A stretch of DNA of 14,641 bases from CBDDRG01 sp051306415 (lineage in GTDB: Bacteria > Pseudomonadota > Gammaproteobacteria > Pseudomonadales > Porticoccaceae): NCBI GenBank assembly GCA_051306415.1, contig JBPPNE010000033.1, positions 1-14,641 on the forward strand, given 5' to 3'. A program made the position numbers and the translations under genes. A model generated the notes under the pieces. That model worked only from the letters and a program-made list of their open reading frames with translations, did no database searches and was not told the DNA's origin. Shown here in pieces: positions 13,202-14,641 of this stretch; within the stretch, counting starts at the first letter, position 1; each line of letters begins with the position of its first letter.

Positions 13202-13471
13202 ATGATTCGTGCCGAAATAACCATAATCAACCGGCTGGGCCTACATGCGCGAGCAGCCGCCAAGCTCGCGGCCGCGGCCGGACGTTTTGCGTGCACGATC
13301 AAAACCGGGACCGACCACAAATTGGTCAACGCCAAGAGTGTCATGTCCCTGATGCTGCTCGCCGCCAGTCTCGGCACGCAATTGGTATTCGAGTTTGATG
13401 GCGACGACGAAGCGGAAGCCCACCTGACCATCGCGCAATTGATCGCCGCGCGCTTCGGCGAGGAGCAATAG
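13202..13471 (+). CDS. ptsO: Phosphocarrier protein NPr (HPr family)
   Basis: An 89-residue HPr-fold protein. The phosphoacceptor His15 is in NRLGLHARAA and Ser46 is in NAKSVMSLM, the position regulated by HPr kinase in other bacteria. NPr relays phosphate from PtsP (EINtr) to PtsN (EIIANtr) in the nitrogen PTS. The position after rapZ is the usual one for ptsO. Neither ptsN, ptsP, ptsI nor hprK is in the window, so its partners must lie elsewhere or be lost. An in-frame TAA at 13196-13198 fixes the start at 13202, and no Shine-Dalgarno is present. A sugar-PTS HPr is possible, but the context favours NPr. Confidence 0.92.
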   Translation: MIRAEITIINRLGLHARAAAKLAAAAGRFACTIKTGTDHKLVNAKSVMSLMLLAASLGTQLVFEFDGDDEAEAHLTIAQLIAARFGEEQ

Positions 13472-13479
13472 TTCACCTC

Positions 13480-13503
13480 GCCGGGCCTCCGGCAAACGTT
13501 TTT
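13480..13503 (+). terminator. Weak candidate intrinsic terminator after ptsO
   Basis: GCCGG (13480-13484) and CCGGC (13489-13493) can form a 5-bp GC stem with a 4-base loop, followed after five bases by a run of five T (13499-13503). The stem is short and the T-run is displaced, so termination would be partial at best. Confidence 0.3.
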
Positions 13504-13527
13504 CGATTCCAGCAGGATCGCCCTGTC

Positions 13528-13557
13528 CTGTCACTTTGCCCCCACCGCCAGTACACT
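13528..13557 (+). promoter_or_regulatory. Possible promoter for mgtE
   Basis: CTGTCA (13528-13533) and TACACT (13552-13557) have an 18-bp spacer in the ptsO-mgtE gap, each matching consensus at 4 of 6 bases. TACACT is also the -10 proposed for rpoN. No Mg2+ riboswitch (M-box) fold is evident in the short leader. Confidence 0.3.
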
Positions 13558-13598
13558 AACGACCGTTGACGGATGTATCAAACGGAACGCTAAGGACG

Positions 13599-14641
13599 AT
13601 GCAGGCAATGGAAAATAACGCAGATCAACTCGCGCTATTGATGCAGGTCGACGGCCTTATCGATCCGGCCACTGTCACCCGCGTCCGCCGCATGCTCAAC
13701 AATCTGGCGCCCGCGGAGATCGCCCATCACATCGAGTCGGCGCCGGCGAAACTGCGCCACATCCTCTGGGAGCTGGTGGATCGGGAATCCGAGGGCGACG
13801 TCCTCGGCGAGCTCAGCGAGGGGCTCCAGAAAGAATTTCTGCGGGACATGGACAGCGGCGAAATGGCGGCGCTGTTCGAGGGCCTCGACCCCGACGATGT
13901 CGCCGACATCCTGCAGAATTTGCCCGACCGGGTTATCCCCGAAGTCCTGCAGGCGATGGACGACCAGAACCGTCAGCGCGTCGAGCGGGTGCTCACCTAC
14001 GACGAGTATTCCGCTGGCGGGCTGATGAATACCGACACCATCACCGTGCGCCCCGATCTGACCTTCGACGTCATCCTGCGCTACCTGCGTCGCCACGAGG
14101 AGCTGCCCCATGCCACCGACAGCATCTTCGTGGTCAACCGCAAGGACACCTTTCTCGGCACCCTGCCCCTCGGCAAGATCCTCACCTCAAGCCCCAACAC
14201 CACGGCGCGGGAGGTGATGATCACCGATGTGGAGGCGATTCCCGCGTCCATGCCCGATTCCGAGGTGGCCCAGCTCTTCAAGCGCCACAACTGGATTTCC
14301 GCGCCGGTAGTCGATCAACAGCGCAAACTTCTCGGGCGGATCACCATCGACGATGTGGTGGACGTCCTCATCGAGGACGCCGATCACTCGCTGCTCGGCC
14401 TCGCCGGCGTCAGCGACTATGAGGAGACCTTCACCCCGGCCCGCCGCGCCGCGCCGCGCCGCGCGGTGTGGCTCGGTATCAACCTGATCACCGCGATACT
14501 CGCCTCCTCGGTCATCGGCCTGTTTGAGGCAACCATCGAAAAAGTGGTCGCCCTCGCCATCCTGATGCCCATCGTCGCCGGCATGGGTGGCGTCGCCGGC
14601 AGCCAAACGCTGACCGTGGTGATTCGCGGCATGGCCCTTGG
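13599..14641 (+). CDS. mgtE: Magnesium transporter MgtE, N-terminal part
   Basis: The frame is open from ATG 13599 to the right edge (347 codons), so the gene is truncated; the family is about 450 residues. It has the MgtE superhelical N domain (about 10-130), two CBS domains (about 143-200 and 205-262), a connecting plug-helix region (about 263-288) and the first membrane helices: about 288-310, then ALAILMPIVAGMGGVAGSQTL (split here between 319 and 338). That last motif is the MgtE signature, with GVAGSQ in place of GNAGxQ. The protein is a Mg2+-gated inner-membrane channel for Mg2+ (sometimes Co2+). An alternative ATG at 13608 has better spacing to the AAGGA at 13592-13596. It follows ptsO after 127 bp, probably as a separate unit. 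Confidence 0.94.
   Translation, partial: MQAMENNADQLALLMQVDGLIDPATVTRVRRMLNNLAPAEIAHHIESAPAKLRHILWELVDRESEGDVLGELSEGLQKEFLRDMDSGEMAALFEGLDPDDVADILQNLPDRVIPEVLQAMDDQNRQRVERVLTYDEYSAGGLMNTDTITVRPDLTFDVILRYLRRHEELPHATDSIFVVNRKDTFLGTLPLGKILTSSPNTTAREVMITDVEAIPASMPDSEVAQLFKRHNWISAPVVDQQRKLLGRITIDDVVDVLIEDADHSLLGLAGVSDYEETFTPARRAAPRRAVWLGINLITAILASSVIGLFEATIEKVVALAILMPIVAGMGGVAGSQTLTVVIRGMAL
14442..14461. repeat. Four tandem copies of CGCCG inside mgtE
   Basis: Four perfect copies of the pentamer CGCCG lie at 14442-14461, followed by the related CGCGG. They encode the Ala/Arg/Pro-rich stretch around residues 281-289, just before the first membrane helix. The unit is not a multiple of three, so gain or loss of one copy would shift the frame. 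Confidence 0.6.

Noticed and set aside
13472..13598. Mg2+ riboswitch (M-box) upstream of mgtE
   Set aside because: The gap is short, and I could not find the multi-helix arrangement or the conserved M-box segments; a covariance search would settle it.
14321..14641. MgtE motif GVAGSQ instead of GNAGxQ as a defect
   Set aside because: From memory the Val/Ile form with SQTLT is common in proteobacterial MgtE, so it is normal variation.
1..14641. Mobile element, prophage, CRISPR or defence system
   Set aside because: All genes are conserved core genes in near-canonical order; no transposase, integrase, terminal inverted repeats or regularly spaced repeat array was seen.

Overview
The window is a stretch of gammaproteobacterial core chromosome, GC-rich, with 17 protein genes, two of them cut by the window edges. 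I see no tRNA, rRNA, CRISPR array, insertion sequence, prophage or plasmid gene. The order degS/algW - hisC - hisD - hisG - murA - ibaG, then divergent kdsD - kdsC - lptC - lptA - lptB - rpoN - hpf - rapZ - ptsO, matches what I remember of the Pseudomonas and enterobacterial loci. The partial gene at the left edge is the N-terminus of a homodimeric (dissimilatory-type) ATP sulfurylase, Sat. This suggests a sulfur-oxidising gammaproteobacterium, for example of the purple-sulfur or Thio- lineages, but the species cannot be named from this window.

Layout. (1) 1-486, minus strand: sat, divergent from degS across a 192-bp gap that holds a clear dyad. (2) 679-1833, plus: degS/algW, a membrane-anchored periplasmic HtrA protease, converging on hisC with an 8-bp tail-to-tail overlap. 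(3) 1826-6475, minus: ibaG-murA-hisG-hisD-hisC, tightly packed and probably one transcript, mixing an iron-sulfur/BolA protein, the first committed step of peptidoglycan synthesis and three histidine-biosynthesis steps. (4) 6476-6822: a 347-bp divergent control region with an extended -10 promoter on each strand, a 15-bp palindrome and short direct repeats. (5) 6823-10208, plus: kdsD-kdsC-lptC-lptA-lptB, which make Kdo and carry LPS to the cell surface; the genes overlap or abut. (6) 10347-13471, plus: rpoN (sigma-54), hpf (ribosome hibernation), rapZ and ptsO (NPr), the nitrogen-PTS regulatory cluster. (7) 13599 to the right edge, plus: the first 347 codons of mgtE, a Mg2+ channel.

Most genes serve the cell envelope (MurA, KdsD, KdsC, LptA/B/C, the DegS stress protease, RapZ with its link to amino-sugar supply) or global regulation (RpoN, HPF, NPr).

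The departures from the textbook layout are the absence of ptsN (and of hprK) between hpf and rapZ, the absence of mla genes and of a yrbG-type exchanger between ibaG and kdsD, a RapZ without the basic C-terminal residues linked to small-RNA binding in E. coli, a 12-codon upstream ORF whose stop overlaps the rpoN start, and a ptsO start without a Shine-Dalgarno that lies where a TTGACA promoter would begin transcription. I found no unknown multi-gene system. The second-look items are regulatory or absences.
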